Assembly: GCF_900240945.1 (NCBI RefSeq)
Contig: NZ_OESG01000014.1
Span: forward strand, 2,510,734-2,574,733
Length of the DNA: 64,000 nucleotides
Reading direction: 5' to 3'
From: Mycobacterium sp. 3519A
GTDB lineage: Bacteria; Actinomycetota; Actinomycetes; Mycobacteriales; Mycobacteriaceae
The translations under genes and the position numbers were made by a program. The notes beneath the pieces are model-generated. The model saw only the letters and a program-made list of their open reading frames with translations, did no database searches and was not told the DNA's origin. Below, in pieces: positions 10,021 through 20,247 of this stretch. The number at the start of each line of letters is the position of its first letter. Positions within the stretch are counted from its first letter, which is position 1.

Positions 10021-11689
10021 ACTGCCGCTCGATGAGCCGTGTCTCGATGGGGCCGGTGCGGGGCTTGAGCCAGGACGCCTCGGGCTCGGTGTTCTCCGGG
10101 TCGTAAACCCAACTGGTGCAGATGTTGTCGATGCCGATCGGATAAACCGTCACCGCCTGCGCGGTCACGTGGATACGCAAGAAGTTCTTGTATCCCGAAT
10201 ACCGGAACGACGAGAAGGCCTCGGTACTGTTCCAGCCGAACAGGGTGAACAACAGGAACAGAAACGCCGCGAAGATCAACGAGCCGACGACGCCACCTGC
10301 CACCGCCACGAGCAGCATGCCGAGCAGCAGACGCCAGCCCGTCAGGGGGCCAAGAAGCGCAACACATCCCATCGCGATCGCGGCTTGCGCAGCGACGTGG
10401 CACACGGTCTGGGCGATTCCGGCAAGCCCTCTGAAGAGCCGTGACTTCCATACACTGACGCGCTTCGGCACGATGTAGAACGCGGATGTCGTTGCGGCGA
10501 CTGCCAATACGATGACGAGCGTCGCTACGCTCAGGATGGCGGTGTCGACGCTTGCGATGAACAGCAGCAGGTACAACATCGCGGGAATGACCATGAACCA
10601 CGGATTGCGCAACCCGAGCGTGAAGATACGCCAGTTGAGGCGGCGGGACTGCTCGTAACTGGGGTAGCGGCACGCCAACCGGAAGGGTTCCTTCTCGTCG
10701 GTGGCGGGGTTGTCGTCGCCCCGCGGCTTCGGCACTTCCACTCGCTCGTCGAGTTTCTCGGTGGTGGACAGGAACGCGCCACCGCCACCCGCGGTGATCT
10801 TCATCCGCGCATCGTCGTCGTTTTCCGCTTCGTACCGCGCGTAGTGGTGTTTGTCACCTGACAACATGAGGACCGTCGTGACCCCGTCGGGCACCGCAGT
10901 GCGTTCGACGAATGCGAGGTTGCGGTACGCGTCCTTGGAGTCGCGGACTGCGGTCCAACTCGGCTTGGCTGTGCACAGGATCAGCGCATCGCCGGGAGCC
11001 ATCTTCTCTGCGGCCGCCTTGAAATAGGCGATCTGCGGCGCGTCCACATAGTTGTCGCTCTGAATATCGATGCCCCACAACCAGAATGGGCCCGGTAGGT
11101 CCACGGCGAAGTAGCTGCGGGTCTGTGCCATCTTGCGGCCGCCGATCCAGCTGGGTTGCGCGAACACCCGCATGAAGCCGGTGAGGCCGTCGTACCAGTC
11201 GTGGTTGCCCGGGATCGCCAGGATGCGCGGATGCGGTTCCTCGGTCCACGGCAGCGCGGCTAGATACGGTCCGCTGAACCTGTCTTCGTACTCCTTCGGC
11301 GTGGCGTACGGGTACACCTCGTCGCCGCCGAACACGATCAGATGTGCGCGCGGCAGGCTTTCCAGCGGTCCTTCCAGGCCGATTGGCGTGATGTCCGGTT
11401 GCGAGACGCACCATGCCACCGAGTACGTCTGATCGAATCCGTCGGCGGTGTCGGCGACGAAGTCGATCCACACGTCGTCGGCCCCTGCACCCGCCGTCAC
11501 GACGCCGGCGGCAAGACTGTTCTCCATCTCCCGCTTGTCGAGGTAGTCTCCGAACGCGGCGGCCAGCACGACCTTTGCCGCGGCGCGGGCCAATGTCGGC
11601 GGACTGAACCACCGCACCGCCGGGCGCCTGCGGAACCCGAGCGTCTCGTCGCCGGTGGGTCGCGGCCGCGGTTGGGGTATCGATGTCAC
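9995..11689 (-). CDS. Membrane-associated metallophosphoesterase
   Basis: The 564-residue protein has calcineurin-like phosphoesterase motifs in its N-terminal half: GGDEVYPY, IPGNHDWYD near residue 178, and SGDKHHYARYE near 275. Several transmembrane segments follow in the C-terminal half (about 360-490, e.g. PAMLYLLLFIASV). The first catalytic motif (normally DxH) is not obvious, so activity should not be taken for granted. Starts at GTG 11689 with an inverted repeat just upstream. It converges on the antiporter gene and overlaps it by 26 bp. Substrate unknown. Confidence 0.75.
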   Translation of the reverse strand: MTSIPQPRPRPTGDETLGFRRRPAVRWFSPPTLARAAAKVVLAAAFGDYLDKREMENSLAAGVVTAGAGADDVWIDFVADTADGFDQTYSVAWCVSQPDITPIGLEGPLESLPRAHLIVFGGDEVYPYATPKEYEDRFSGPYLAALPWTEEPHPRILAIPGNHDWYDGLTGFMRVFAQPSWIGGRKMAQTRSYFAVDLPGPFWLWGIDIQSDNYVDAPQIAYFKAAAEKMAPGDALILCTAKPSWTAVRDSKDAYRNLAFVERTAVPDGVTTVLMLSGDKHHYARYEAENDDDARMKITAGGGGAFLSTTEKLDERVEVPKPRGDDNPATDEKEPFRLACRYPSYEQSRRLNWRIFTLGLRNPWFMVIPAMLYLLLFIASVDTAILSVATLVIVLAVAATTSAFYIVPKRVSVWKSRLFRGLAGIAQTVCHVAAQAAIAMGCVALLGPLTGWRLLLGMLLVAVAGGVVGSLIFAAFLFLLFTLFGWNSTEAFSSFRYSGYKNFLRIHVTAQAVTVYPIGIDNICTSWVYDPENTEPEASWLKPRTGPIETRLIERQFTVHAPPR

Positions 11690-11697
11690 TGTCGAAT

Positions 11698-11713
11698 CCT
11701 GGTGCTCACCAGG
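11698..11713. promoter_or_regulatory. Perfect 7-bp inverted repeat upstream of the metallophosphoesterase
   Basis: CCTGGTG-CT-CACCAGG lies 9 bases upstream of the GTG start at 11689. It may be an operator or an mRNA leader hairpin; no regulator can be assigned. Confidence 0.3.
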
Positions 11714-11749
11714 TCAGAACATATCGTTTACGGCAGTGACAGCGCAGCA

Positions 11750-11962
11750 CTACCGCTGTTTGCGGTCCCGGACCAAGAACCACCCCGCGGCGGCGGCCCC
11801 ACCCAACGCGACCATCCGGTCGGCGCGGTCCGCTCTCGGCAGGTCGAGTAACGCCACCAGGCCGAGCATCGCGAAGCCGGTACGCAACGCCGGCTGGCTG
11901 GTCGCCGTCGTCACCAGGGCGGCGTGGTCCTGGTTTGCCGCGGTTATCGGGTCGACGAGCAA
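11750..11962 (-). CDS. Small hypothetical membrane protein
   Basis: A 70-residue ORF starting at TTG 11962, with a perfect AGGAGG 4 bases upstream of the start codon on the coding strand, which supports the unusual start. The sequence has two short hydrophobic stretches (about 30-42, GFAMLGLVALLDL, and 52-63, VALGGAAAAGWFL) separated by charged residues, and a basic C-terminus RDRKQR. No domain is recognised. It sits alone between the regulator block and the metallophosphoesterase. Confidence 0.55.
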   Translation of the reverse strand: MLVDPITAANQDHAALVTTATSQPALRTGFAMLGLVALLDLPRADRADRMVALGGAAAAGWFLVRDRKQR

Positions 11963-12027
11963 CGATCCTCCTTCGGTTACCTGACCTGCACGGCGGTGAC
12001 GCTAATTCGCCCAAGCGCCTTGCGAAA

Positions 12028-12042
12028 TAGGGTGTTTCCCTA
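12028..12042 (-). terminator. Short hairpin after the first LuxR regulator
   Basis: TAGGG-TGTTT-CCCTA lies 28 bp beyond the stop codon of the 12070-14826 gene; on the coding strand it is followed by TTTCG. A weak intrinsic-type terminator is possible. Confidence 0.25.
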
Positions 12043-12069
12043 CTCCTGTCGGCGGTGGCTGGGGGGTGG

Positions 12070-14826
12070 CTATGTCTTGCCCATGTGACGTCCGAGTTCG
12101 GCACGTGACTTGATGCCGAGCTTGCGGTAGATCCGGGCCAGATTCGCCTCGACGGTCTTCGGGCTGATGAACAGCGCGGTGGCCACGTCGCGGTTCTTCA
12201 TCCCGGACGCGGCCAACTCGGCGACGCGTTGCTCCGACGGGGTGAGTTGCCCGCTCTGCCGCGGACCGACGTTGGCGCGCGCGAGTTCAGCGCGGGCACG
12301 GTCGGCCCACAGCGGCACGTGCAGCCGCTCGAAGATGTCCAGCGCTTGTTGCAGGCTGGCCGACGCCGCTTCCTTTCGTCGTTGCCTGCGCTGTAACTGG
12401 CCGAGCAGCAACAGTGTTCGGGCCCGTTCTATCGGCATCGACAGCCGATCGTGTTGCAGCATCGCGCGTTCGGCGGCGGCGCTCGCCGCGTCGAGGTCGC
12501 CGCGTGCAGCCAGCAGCATGGCTCTGCCGCGGCCGCCGACGGCGCGCACCCACGCACGGTCGTGCCGCTCGCCGTTGCGTTCGAGGGCCTCGATCAGCGG
12601 CTCAGCCTCCTCACCGCGGTTCAGCTGGATCAGTGCTTCGATCGCCTCGGGCAGGAACGTCGCGGACGGCAGTTCGGTTGAGGTGGTCGCCGGATCGAAC
12701 TTGGCGAGCAGGGACCGCAGCGTCGCGACCGCCTCCTCGTAGCGGCCCAACGACACCTCCAGAAAGCCGAGCACGCCAATGACCCTGTCGGTCAACCGAA
12801 TTGCTCCGGTGCGACCGCCGATCTCCAGTGCCTCGGCGGCGGCTTGTCTGGCGTCCGCCTCACGTCCGGCGTATGCGGCCAGCTTGGCCTTCAGGCTGTA
12901 CGCAAGGAACAGCGGGGTGTCGCTGCCGAGTTGGCGGGCGCGCTCCATGGCGTCGTCGGCGACGAGGCCCGCCGCGACGAAGTCGCCCCGCCAGATGTCG
13001 CTGAGCACCACATGCTGGGCGATGAAGATCAGCTCGCCTTCTTCGCCTTTCTCGACGCAGTGCCGCCTGACGGCTTCCAACGTGCGGTGCGCCTCGTCGA
13101 AGCGGCCCGTCCACTCCAGCAGCAGGGCCTGCTGCACCGATGGCCGAAACACCAACGGCGTAAAGATGTCCGGGTCTTCGAGCTCGAGCGCGAATCGCAG
13201 CTGGTCTTCGTCGAAGCCTGCGCCGCTGAGGAACTGAAGGGTCACCCGCATACCCATCGCCAGCCCAAGCAGGTGCTGCTGCTTGAGTCGTTCGGCCTGA
13301 GCGACGGCCTCCTCTGCCGTTTCGACGCTGTCGTGCATCTCACCGGCTTGCAGCAGCGAATACGCCAACGTGATCAGGATCTGCACACGCAACGGGCTGT
13401 CGGGGTCCACTTCGGCCAGTGCCCGCCGCAGTAGCGCCGCGGCCTCGAAGAAGCCGTCGCTGTACAGCCTCACCACGGCCAGTCGGCTCAACGCCTCGGC
13501 GCGCAGTTCGCCCGGCGCAAGCACGTCGATGGTCTCCTCGAGCACGAGCCGCGCGCGTTCTTGGTCACCTGCGTCGAAATGATGTAGCGCAGAACGGAGT
13601 CGACGCTCCGCGGTGTCTCCGCCGAGGCCGATCGCCAGATCCATCAGTTCGGCCGCGGCGGCGGGTGCCCCGCGCACCCGCGCGGATTCGGCCGCCGTAT
13701 CGAGTGCGTCAAGTGTTACGTGGTCACCTCTGGTGGCGGCCAACGCCAAATGGCGCGCCCGCAGTTCCGGCTCGTCGACGATCTCCGCGAGGCGTCGATG
13801 CATCGTTCGGCGTCTGGCGGGCGCGGCCTCCGTATAGACGCCCCTGGCCAACAGCGGATGGGTGAACTGGATCCGGTTGCCGTCGATCGTGATGATGCCC
13901 TTGCTCTCGGCGCTCTCGAGAAGGTCGATCAGGCGGTTGTCGTCCTTGATGGTCGCACTGGACACCAGCTCGACCGTCGGCGAGGCCAGGCACGAAGCGG
14001 CGAGCAACGCGTCGTGAACATCGGAGTCGAGCCCGCTCAGCCGGGTCTGCACCACGTCGGCGAGCGTGCTCGGCAGGGTGTCGACGCCGGGTGTGCGTTC
14101 CGCGATGGCGCGGGCCAATTCGATTGCGTAGAACGGGTTCCCACCGGACTCCGCGTGGATGCGGCCCATGGTCGGACGCGAGAAAGACCTCCGCAGCCGC
14201 TTCGACACCGCGGCATGCAGATCGTGAATCCCCAATGGGTGCAGCCGGACTCGGCTGACGGCGTCGGGACGTGGCAGCTGCAGCCAGGCCGTGCTCGCAC
14301 CGTCGCCCGCGTCGGTGCGCACGCTGCCGAGAATGCCGACCGGCCCGCTGAGCCGCCGCGCGGCGAACGCCACCACATGCATGCTCGAAGGATCGATCCA
14401 CTGCAGATCGTCGATGGCCAACACCAGCGGACCCTCGTCGCTCAGGCATCCGACGACGGACAGGAACGCCGCGGCGACGGCGCGCTGATCGGTGGCCGTG
14501 CTGTCGTCGGCCCGCATCAACACCTGGTCGACGGCGAAGCGCTGAGGCTCAGGGAGATCGGCCCACGCTGCCGCGGGCACGCCGTCGAGCAGGTCTGCCA
14601 ACGCCGTGTAGGCCAGCACCGACTCGGCGGCCGCGGCCCGCGCCGACAGCACCCGGAACCCGCTCTCGCGGGCCAGTTCGAGTGCCTCCAGCCACAGTGT
14701 GGTCTTGCCGATGCCGGCTTCCCCCTCGATCAGCAGGGCAGACGGCTCGGACCTTGCCGACGACAAGAACCGGCTGATCATCCGGCTTTCTGTCGGACGG
14801 CTCTGCACGCCAACTCCCCCTGGCAC
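12070..14826 (-). CDS. LuxR-family regulator with AAA-type ATPase (LAL type), copy 1
   Basis: A 918-residue large ATP-binding LuxR regulator. Walker A IEGEAGIGKTTLW lies near residue 33 and Walker B LVLAIDDLQWID near 139. A long helical, TPR-like middle follows. The C-terminal LuxR helix-turn-helix (LTPSEQRVAELAASGMKN to KLGIKSRAELGRHM, last 60 residues) should bind DNA. Family members are ATP-dependent transcription activators responding to small ligands or proteins. Starts at GTG 14826. The neighbouring gene at 14918-17674 encodes a protein of identical length and the same layout, so the two arose by tandem duplication. Targets unknown. Confidence 0.88.
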   Translation of the reverse strand: MPGGVGVQSRPTESRMISRFLSSARSEPSALLIEGEAGIGKTTLWLEALELARESGFRVLSARAAAAESVLAYTALADLLDGVPAAAWADLPEPQRFAVDQVLMRADDSTATDQRAVAAAFLSVVGCLSDEGPLVLAIDDLQWIDPSSMHVVAFAARRLSGPVGILGSVRTDAGDGASTAWLQLPRPDAVSRVRLHPLGIHDLHAAVSKRLRRSFSRPTMGRIHAESGGNPFYAIELARAIAERTPGVDTLPSTLADVVQTRLSGLDSDVHDALLAASCLASPTVELVSSATIKDDNRLIDLLESAESKGIITIDGNRIQFTHPLLARGVYTEAAPARRRTMHRRLAEIVDEPELRARHLALAATRGDHVTLDALDTAAESARVRGAPAAAAELMDLAIGLGGDTAERRLRSALHHFDAGDQERARLVLEETIDVLAPGELRAEALSRLAVVRLYSDGFFEAAALLRRALAEVDPDSPLRVQILITLAYSLLQAGEMHDSVETAEEAVAQAERLKQQHLLGLAMGMRVTLQFLSGAGFDEDQLRFALELEDPDIFTPLVFRPSVQQALLLEWTGRFDEAHRTLEAVRRHCVEKGEEGELIFIAQHVVLSDIWRGDFVAAGLVADDAMERARQLGSDTPLFLAYSLKAKLAAYAGREADARQAAAEALEIGGRTGAIRLTDRVIGVLGFLEVSLGRYEEAVATLRSLLAKFDPATTSTELPSATFLPEAIEALIQLNRGEEAEPLIEALERNGERHDRAWVRAVGGRGRAMLLAARGDLDAASAAAERAMLQHDRLSMPIERARTLLLLGQLQRRQRRKEAASASLQQALDIFERLHVPLWADRARAELARANVGPRQSGQLTPSEQRVAELAASGMKNRDVATALFISPKTVEANLARIYRKLGIKSRAELGRHMGKT

Positions 14827-14917
14827 AGTAGAAGGATTCCAGCTAACCGCTCATCGGTCCACTTTTTCAGTCAACTAGGTTGAAAGGGTCGACCTGGCAA
14901 CATCCGCAAAGGTGTGT

Positions 14918-17674
14918 TCACCCGGTGTCGCGAATCGATTGCATGTGCCTGCCGAGTTCGGCCCGCGAGCGGATGCCCAGCTTGCGATATACCCGGGCAA
15001 GGGTGGCCTCGACCGTCTTCGCGCTGATGAAAAGCTCGGTCGCGACGTCACGGTTCGTCATCCCGGACGCGGCGAGTTCGGCGACCCGCTGCTCGGTTGG
15101 TGACAGCCCTTCGCTGGTACGGGTTCGTGGCTTGGCGCCTGCGAGTTCGGCGCGGGCGCGGTCCGCCCACAGCGTGGTGCCCAGTTTCTCGAACGCCGCC
15201 AGTGCCTCTCGCAGCACGTCCGTCGCTTCCGAGCGCTGGCGCCGCAGCAGTTGGCCGAGCAGCAATTGGGTCCTGGCGCGCTCGAACGGCATGGGCAGCC
15301 GGTCATGTTCGGACATCGCGGCGCGTGCGCTGTCCACCGCCGCGTCCAGATCACCGCGAGCGGCCAGCACCATGGCCCTGGTACGCGCACCGACGGCAAG
15401 CATCCACGGCCGGTCGAGCCTGCGGCCGTTGCGTTCGAGCGCGTCGACGAGCGGTTCGGCCTCGTCGACGCGGCCCAATGCGGTCAGCGCCTGCACCATG
15501 TCGGGCAGAAACGACGCGGCGTTTATCTCGGTGGAGACGGGCACGTGCCGCGACAGCAGCGGCGCCAAGGCGTCGACCGCGGCAGCGTAGTTGCCGAGCG
15601 ACACCTCCAGAAGGCCGAGGGCGGTCAGCGTCCAGTCCTCGTGCCACGCGGTGCCGCTGCGCTTGCACGCGTCGATCGCCTCGGCGACCGCCAGTCGGGC
15701 GTCGTCCTCGGCGCCTGCGTAGACCGCCAACCATGCGCGCAACACGAGACTCAACATGGTCGGGAACTCCGCGCCGAGTTGCCGCGCCAGTTCCGTCACG
15801 TCCGAAGCCAGCCGGGTGGCCGCGGCGAAATCTCCGCGCCAGATCCTGTTCACCACCACGTAGAAGTCGACGAAGATGAGTTCGCCTTCCTCGCCCTTGT
15901 CGGTGCACCGCCGTTCGATCGTTCGCATCAGCTCGTAGGAGGCATCGAGGTCGCCGGTACACGCCAGGATCAGCGCGTGCTCGACGCTGGGCTGAAGCAT
16001 GATGGGGGCGAACGCGTCGTGGTCTTCCAACTCGAGTGCCCGGCGCAGACTTGGTTCGTCGATGCCGCCGCCGACGAAGAACTGAATCGTCGCGCGGGCG
16101 CCTAGCGCTTCGCTGAGAAGCCCAGGGACGCCGGCATTTTCGGCCAGAGCCACCGCTTCCTTCGCGCGACCCCACGCGGCCTCGGGTTCGCCGGTCATGA
16201 ACAGCGCGTACGCCAGCGTGGTCGCCATCCGGACCTGTGCGGGGCCGCCGGGGCCGTCCTCGTCGAGCGCCTGGCGCAGCAATTCGGACGCCTCGAGGTA
16301 GCCGTCGTCGATGAACCGCACGACCGCCAGCGCGTAGAGCGCCTGCGCACGGACCGGGCCTGGCTCCATGCCGCTGATCGCCTGCTCCAGCAGGATTCGG
16401 GCCCGCGCTGGATCGCCTGCGTCGAAACAGTGTCCCGCCAACCGAACTCGGCGCTGCGGGGTGTCGCCCCCGAGCCCGATCGCAAGCTCGAGCAGTTCGG
16501 CCGCGGCGGCCGGTGCGCCGCGGGCATGAGCGGCGTCTGCGGCGTTGTCCAGTGTGTCCAGCGTCTCGGGGTCGCCCGTCGTCGATCCCAACGCGAGATG
16601 CCGTGCGCGCAGCTCCAATTCGTCGACGACGCCCGCTAGGCGCCGGTGCATGTCCCGTCGCTTCTGAGGTGCAGCCGCCGCGTACACGCCGCTGGCCAGC
16701 AACGGGTGCGCGAACCGGATCCGGTTGCCCTCGATCGCGACGACGCCGTGCTGTTCGGAGGTCTCGAGCAGTTCGATCAACCGGTCCGGGTCGACGGCCG
16801 TCGCGGCGCCCACCACCTCGACGGTGGGGGCGGCCATACACGCGGCCGCCAGCAGCACCTCATGTGCCGCCGGATCCAGGCCGCTGATCCTGGTGTGCAC
16901 CAGATCGGCCAGTGTGCTTGGCAGCACCTCGCCTGTGTTGTCGACGAAAACGCGCGCCAATTCGACCGCGTAGAAGGGATTTCCGGCAGACACCTGGCTG
17001 ATGCGCGTCATCACCGCGCGCGGCACCGGGCGGCCAAGCTCGTCGCGCACCACGGTCTCCAGCGCCCGACCGGACAGCGGATGCACGGTGATTCGCACCA
17101 CCGCGTCGGGCCGCGGCAGCTGCAGCCACGACGCGGCCGCGCCGGTGCCCGGTTCGGTTCGGACGGTGGCCAACAGGCCCACCGGCCCCGACAGTCGGCG
17201 GGCCGCGTACCCGATCACGTGCACGGTCGACGGGTCCAGCCATTGCAGATCGTCGATCGCGAGCAACAACGGGCCGTCGTGGGCGAGCAGTTCCACCACC
17301 GAAAGGAACGCGGCGGCCACCGCCCGCTGGTCGGTGACGACCACGTCGCCGTCGGTGGTGAGGTCCCGTGCCAGCACCCGGTCGATCGCGACCCGCTGAG
17401 GGGCGGGCAGATCGGCCCAGATGTCGGCGTCGACGTCGGCGAGCAGGTCGGCGAGGGTCGCGTACGCCTGCACGGACTCGGCTTGCACCGCCCGCGCCGA
17501 CAACACCCGGAAGCCGCGGTCCCGCGCACTGGCCATCGCGGCCCGCAGCACGGTGGTTTTGCCTATCCCGGCTTCGCCGTCGACCAGCAGCGCCGACGGT
17601 GTGCTGGCGGCGGCAGCAAGAAATTCGCCGAGCGCACGCTGCTCGGCGGGACGGTTCGCCATGCCCGCGGTCAT
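14918..17674 (-). CDS. LuxR-family regulator with AAA-type ATPase (LAL type), copy 2
   Basis: Also 918 residues. Walker A VDGEAGIGKTTVL lies near residue 30, and Walker B LLLAIDDLQWLD near 138. TPR-like repeats follow, and then a C-terminal LuxR domain (LSPTEQRVAELAASGMTN to KLGIRSRAELGRHM). It is the paralogue of the gene 91 bp downstream, and the two are similar over their whole length. ATG 17674 was taken as start; a second ATG four codons later is also possible. It lies just upstream, on the same strand, of the downstream copy and 40 bp beyond the fum stop codon. The 91-bp gap between copies contains no obvious hairpin. Confidence 0.88.
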   Translation of the reverse strand: MTAGMANRPAEQRALGEFLAAAASTPSALLVDGEAGIGKTTVLRAAMASARDRGFRVLSARAVQAESVQAYATLADLLADVDADIWADLPAPQRVAIDRVLARDLTTDGDVVVTDQRAVAAAFLSVVELLAHDGPLLLAIDDLQWLDPSTVHVIGYAARRLSGPVGLLATVRTEPGTGAAASWLQLPRPDAVVRITVHPLSGRALETVVRDELGRPVPRAVMTRISQVSAGNPFYAVELARVFVDNTGEVLPSTLADLVHTRISGLDPAAHEVLLAAACMAAPTVEVVGAATAVDPDRLIELLETSEQHGVVAIEGNRIRFAHPLLASGVYAAAAPQKRRDMHRRLAGVVDELELRARHLALGSTTGDPETLDTLDNAADAAHARGAPAAAAELLELAIGLGGDTPQRRVRLAGHCFDAGDPARARILLEQAISGMEPGPVRAQALYALAVVRFIDDGYLEASELLRQALDEDGPGGPAQVRMATTLAYALFMTGEPEAAWGRAKEAVALAENAGVPGLLSEALGARATIQFFVGGGIDEPSLRRALELEDHDAFAPIMLQPSVEHALILACTGDLDASYELMRTIERRCTDKGEEGELIFVDFYVVVNRIWRGDFAAATRLASDVTELARQLGAEFPTMLSLVLRAWLAVYAGAEDDARLAVAEAIDACKRSGTAWHEDWTLTALGLLEVSLGNYAAAVDALAPLLSRHVPVSTEINAASFLPDMVQALTALGRVDEAEPLVDALERNGRRLDRPWMLAVGARTRAMVLAARGDLDAAVDSARAAMSEHDRLPMPFERARTQLLLGQLLRRQRSEATDVLREALAAFEKLGTTLWADRARAELAGAKPRTRTSEGLSPTEQRVAELAASGMTNRDVATELFISAKTVEATLARVYRKLGIRSRAELGRHMQSIRDTG

Positions 17675-17714
17675 CCTCGACGAATGTTAGCTGCCCGCGA
17701 GCGATTGGGCGCTG

Positions 17715-19139
17715 TTAGTCGTCGCCCGGCTTGACCTTGGCCATCTGCAGCACGTCGAGTCGCCGATCCAGTTCCTCCAGCGACAGCTTGTCGCCGATCA
17801 GGCCCCGGTCGATCACCGTCTGGCGGATGGTCTTCTTTTCCTTGAGCGCCTGCTTGGCGACCGCGGCCGCCTCCTCGTAACCGATGGCCGAGTTCAGCGG
17901 GGTGACAATCGACGGTGAGGATTCGGCGAGTTCGCGCAACCGCTCCTCGTTGGCCACCAAACCGTCGATGCAGCGCTCGGCGAACAACCGGGATGCGTTG
18001 GTCAGGATCTTGAACGACTCGAGCAGGTTGCGGGCCATCATCGGGATGTACACGTTGAGTTCGAAGGCGCCGGACGCGCCACCGAACGCGATCGCCGCGT
18101 CGTTACCCACCACCTGGGCGGCGACCTGCGTAACCGCCTCGGGGAGCACCGGATTCACCTTGCCGGGCATGATCGAGCTACCGGGCTGCAGATCGGGGAG
18201 CTGGATCTCGCCGAGGCCGGTCAGCGGGCCCGAGCCCATCCACCGGATGTCGTTGGCGATCTTGGTCAGCGAAACGGCGATGGTGCGCAGCGCGCCCGAC
18301 GCCTCGACCAGCGCGTCACGGGCCGCCTGCGCCTCGAAATGGTTTTTGGCCACCCGCAATTCGGCAACGCCGGTCTGCTCGGTGAGCACCGCGACCACCC
18401 GCACGTCGAAGTCATCGGGCGCGTTCAGGCCGGTGCCGACGGCCGTGCCGCCGATGGCGAGCTCGCCGAGTCGGGGCAGCGTCGCGCGCACTCTTTCGAT
18501 GCCCGCTTCGACCTGGCGGGCGTAGCCGGAGAACTCCTGGCCGAGCGTCACCGGCACGGCGTCCATCAGGTGGGTGCGGCCGGACTTCACCACTGTCCGC
18601 CACTGCCGCGCCTTGCTCGCCAGCGACTCGTGCAGCACCTCGAGAGCCGGAATCAAATGCCGCACAGCGGCTTCCGTCGCCGCGATGTGAGTGGCGGTGG
18701 GGAAGGTGTCGTTCGACGACTGCGACATGTTGACGTCGTCGTTGGGGTGCACCGTCACGCCGTTGCGGGCGGCGATGCTCGCGATCACCTCGTTGGTGTT
18801 CATGTTCGAGCTGGTGCCCGAACCGGTCTGGAACACATCGATGGGGAACTGATCGTCGTGCAGGCCGTCGGCGATCTCAGCGGCCGCGGCGATGATCGCG
18901 TCGGCCTTCTCCGGCGCCAGCAGCCCCAAGTCCTTGTTCACTTGCGCGCAAGCGCCTTTGAGTAGACCGAGCGCGCGGATCTGGGTGCGCTCGAGGCCCC
19001 GCCCCGAGATCGGAAAGTTCTCGACAGCCCGCTGGGTCTGCGCGCGCCACAGTGCGGCGACCGGCACCCGGACCTCGCCCATGGTGTCGTGCTCGATGCG
19101 GTACTCAGTCCCGGTCTGGCTGTCGTTGTCGACGCTCAT
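17715..19139 (-). CDS. fumC: Fumarate hydratase, class II
   Basis: It hydrates fumarate to L-malate in the tricarboxylic acid cycle (cytoplasm, homotetramer, iron-independent). The 474-residue product has the fumarase/aspartase signature [11 protein letters not shown] near residue 325, and the substrate residues [11 protein letters not shown] and SNDTFPTA. It matches Rv1098c. ATG 19139 is preceded by AAGGAA; the frame is open much further upstream but only as the antisense shadow of glpX. It is the second gene of a glpX-fum operon with a 23-bp gap. Confidence 0.97.
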   Translation of the reverse strand: MSVDNDSQTGTEYRIEHDTMGEVRVPVAALWRAQTQRAVENFPISGRGLERTQIRALGLLKGACAQVNKDLGLLAPEKADAIIAAAAEIADGLHDDQFPIDVFQTGSGTSSNMNTNEVIASIAARNGVTVHPNDDVNMSQSSNDTFPTATHIAATEAAVRHLIPALEVLHESLASKARQWRTVVKSGRTHLMDAVPVTLGQEFSGYARQVEAGIERVRATLPRLGELAIGGTAVGTGLNAPDDFDVRVVAVLTEQTGVAELRVAKNHFEAQAARDALVEASGALRTIAVSLTKIANDIRWMGSGPLTGLGEIQLPDLQPGSSIMPGKVNPVLPEAVTQVAAQVVGNDAAIAFGGASGAFELNVYIPMMARNLLESFKILTNASRLFAERCIDGLVANEERLRELAESSPSIVTPLNSAIGYEEAAAVAKQALKEKKTIRQTVIDRGLIGDKLSLEELDRRLDVLQMAKVKPGDD

Positions 19140-19162
19140 TCGGTTCCTTTTCTTCGGCGGGG

Positions 19163-20209
19163 TCAGGGCAGCGGGTAGACGGCGTTCGAGTCGCCGGTGA
19201 AGTCGATGGCAGAGTATTCGTTGAGTTTCGACAACCGGTGGTAGGCCTCGATCATCCGCACGGTGCCCGACTTGGAGCGCATCACGATCGACTGGGTGGT
19301 GCAGCCGCCGCCGTAGAAGTGCACGCCCTTGAGCAGGTCGCCGTCGGTGACGCCGGTGGCGCAGAAGAACACGTTGTCTCCGGACACCAGGTCCTCGGTG
19401 AACAGCACCTTGTCCAGGTCGTAGCCACGGTCGAGGGCCTTCTGTCGCTCCTCGTCGTCCTTGGGGGCCAGCTGACCCTGGATCGCGCCGCCCATGCAGC
19501 GGATGGCGGCGGCGGCGATGATCCCCTCGGGCGTACCGCCGATGCCGACCAGCAGGTCGGTGCTGGTGTTGGGCCTGCACGCCGAGATGGCGCCGGCGAC
19601 GTCGCCGTCGGAGATCAGCCGGCACCTGGCGCCGGCGGCGCGGACATCGGCGATCAACTGCTCGTGGCGCGGCCGGTCCAGAATGCACACGGTCAGGTCG
19701 GACACCGACACGTTCTTGGCCTTGGCGACCTTGCGGATGTTCTCGCCGATCGGGGCGGTGATGTCGATGGCGTCGACGGCGTCGGGGCCGACGGCGATCT
19801 TGTTCATGTAGAACACCGCCGACGGGTCGAACATGGTGCCGCGTTCGGAGACCGCGAGCACCGAGATCGCGTTGGACAGGCCTTTGCTCATCAGGGTGGT
19901 GCCGTCGATCGGGTCGACGGCGAAGTCGCACTCGGGGCCGTCGCCGTTGCCGACCTCCTCGCCGTTGTAGAGCATGGGCGCGTTGTCCTTCTCGCCCTCG
20001 CCGATCACCACGACGCCGCGCATCGACACGGAATTCACCAGCTCACGCATGGCGTCGACGGCCGCGCCGTCGCCGCCTTCCTTGTCGCCGCGGCCTACCC
20101 AACGGCCTGCCGCCATGGCGCCCGCTTCGGTGACGCGGACCAGTTCGAGGGCGAGGTTGCGATCGGGGGCTTCTCCGCGGGAGGGGCTCATGGGTGCAGA
20201 TTCTCCCAT
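19163..20209 (-). CDS. glpX: Fructose-1,6-bisphosphatase class II
   Basis: It hydrolyses fructose 1,6-bisphosphate to fructose 6-phosphate, the committed gluconeogenic step and the main FBPase of mycobacteria (Rv1099c type). The 348-residue product shows the metal-binding motif [12 protein letters not shown] near residue 98, [10 protein letters not shown] near 71, and the GlpX signature [18 protein letters not shown]. Two in-frame ATGs (20209 and 20191) could serve as start; the upstream one is listed. It lies divergent from the DUF4245 gene (38-bp gap) and upstream of fum. Confidence 0.96.
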   Translation of the reverse strand: MGESAPMSPSRGEAPDRNLALELVRVTEAGAMAAGRWVGRGDKEGGDGAAVDAMRELVNSVSMRGVVVIGEGEKDNAPMLYNGEEVGNGDGPECDFAVDPIDGTTLMSKGLSNAISVLAVSERGTMFDPSAVFYMNKIAVGPDAVDAIDITAPIGENIRKVAKAKNVSVSDLTVCILDRPRHEQLIADVRAAGARCRLISDGDVAGAISACRPNTSTDLLVGIGGTPEGIIAAAAIRCMGGAIQGQLAPKDDEERQKALDRGYDLDKVLFTEDLVSGDNVFFCATGVTDGDLLKGVHFYGGGCTTQSIVMRSKSGTVRMIEAYHRLSKLNEYSAIDFTGDSNAVYPLP

Positions 20210-20247
20210 TAACCGGTCGAGGATCGGCAGCTGGGATACTGGCTGTG

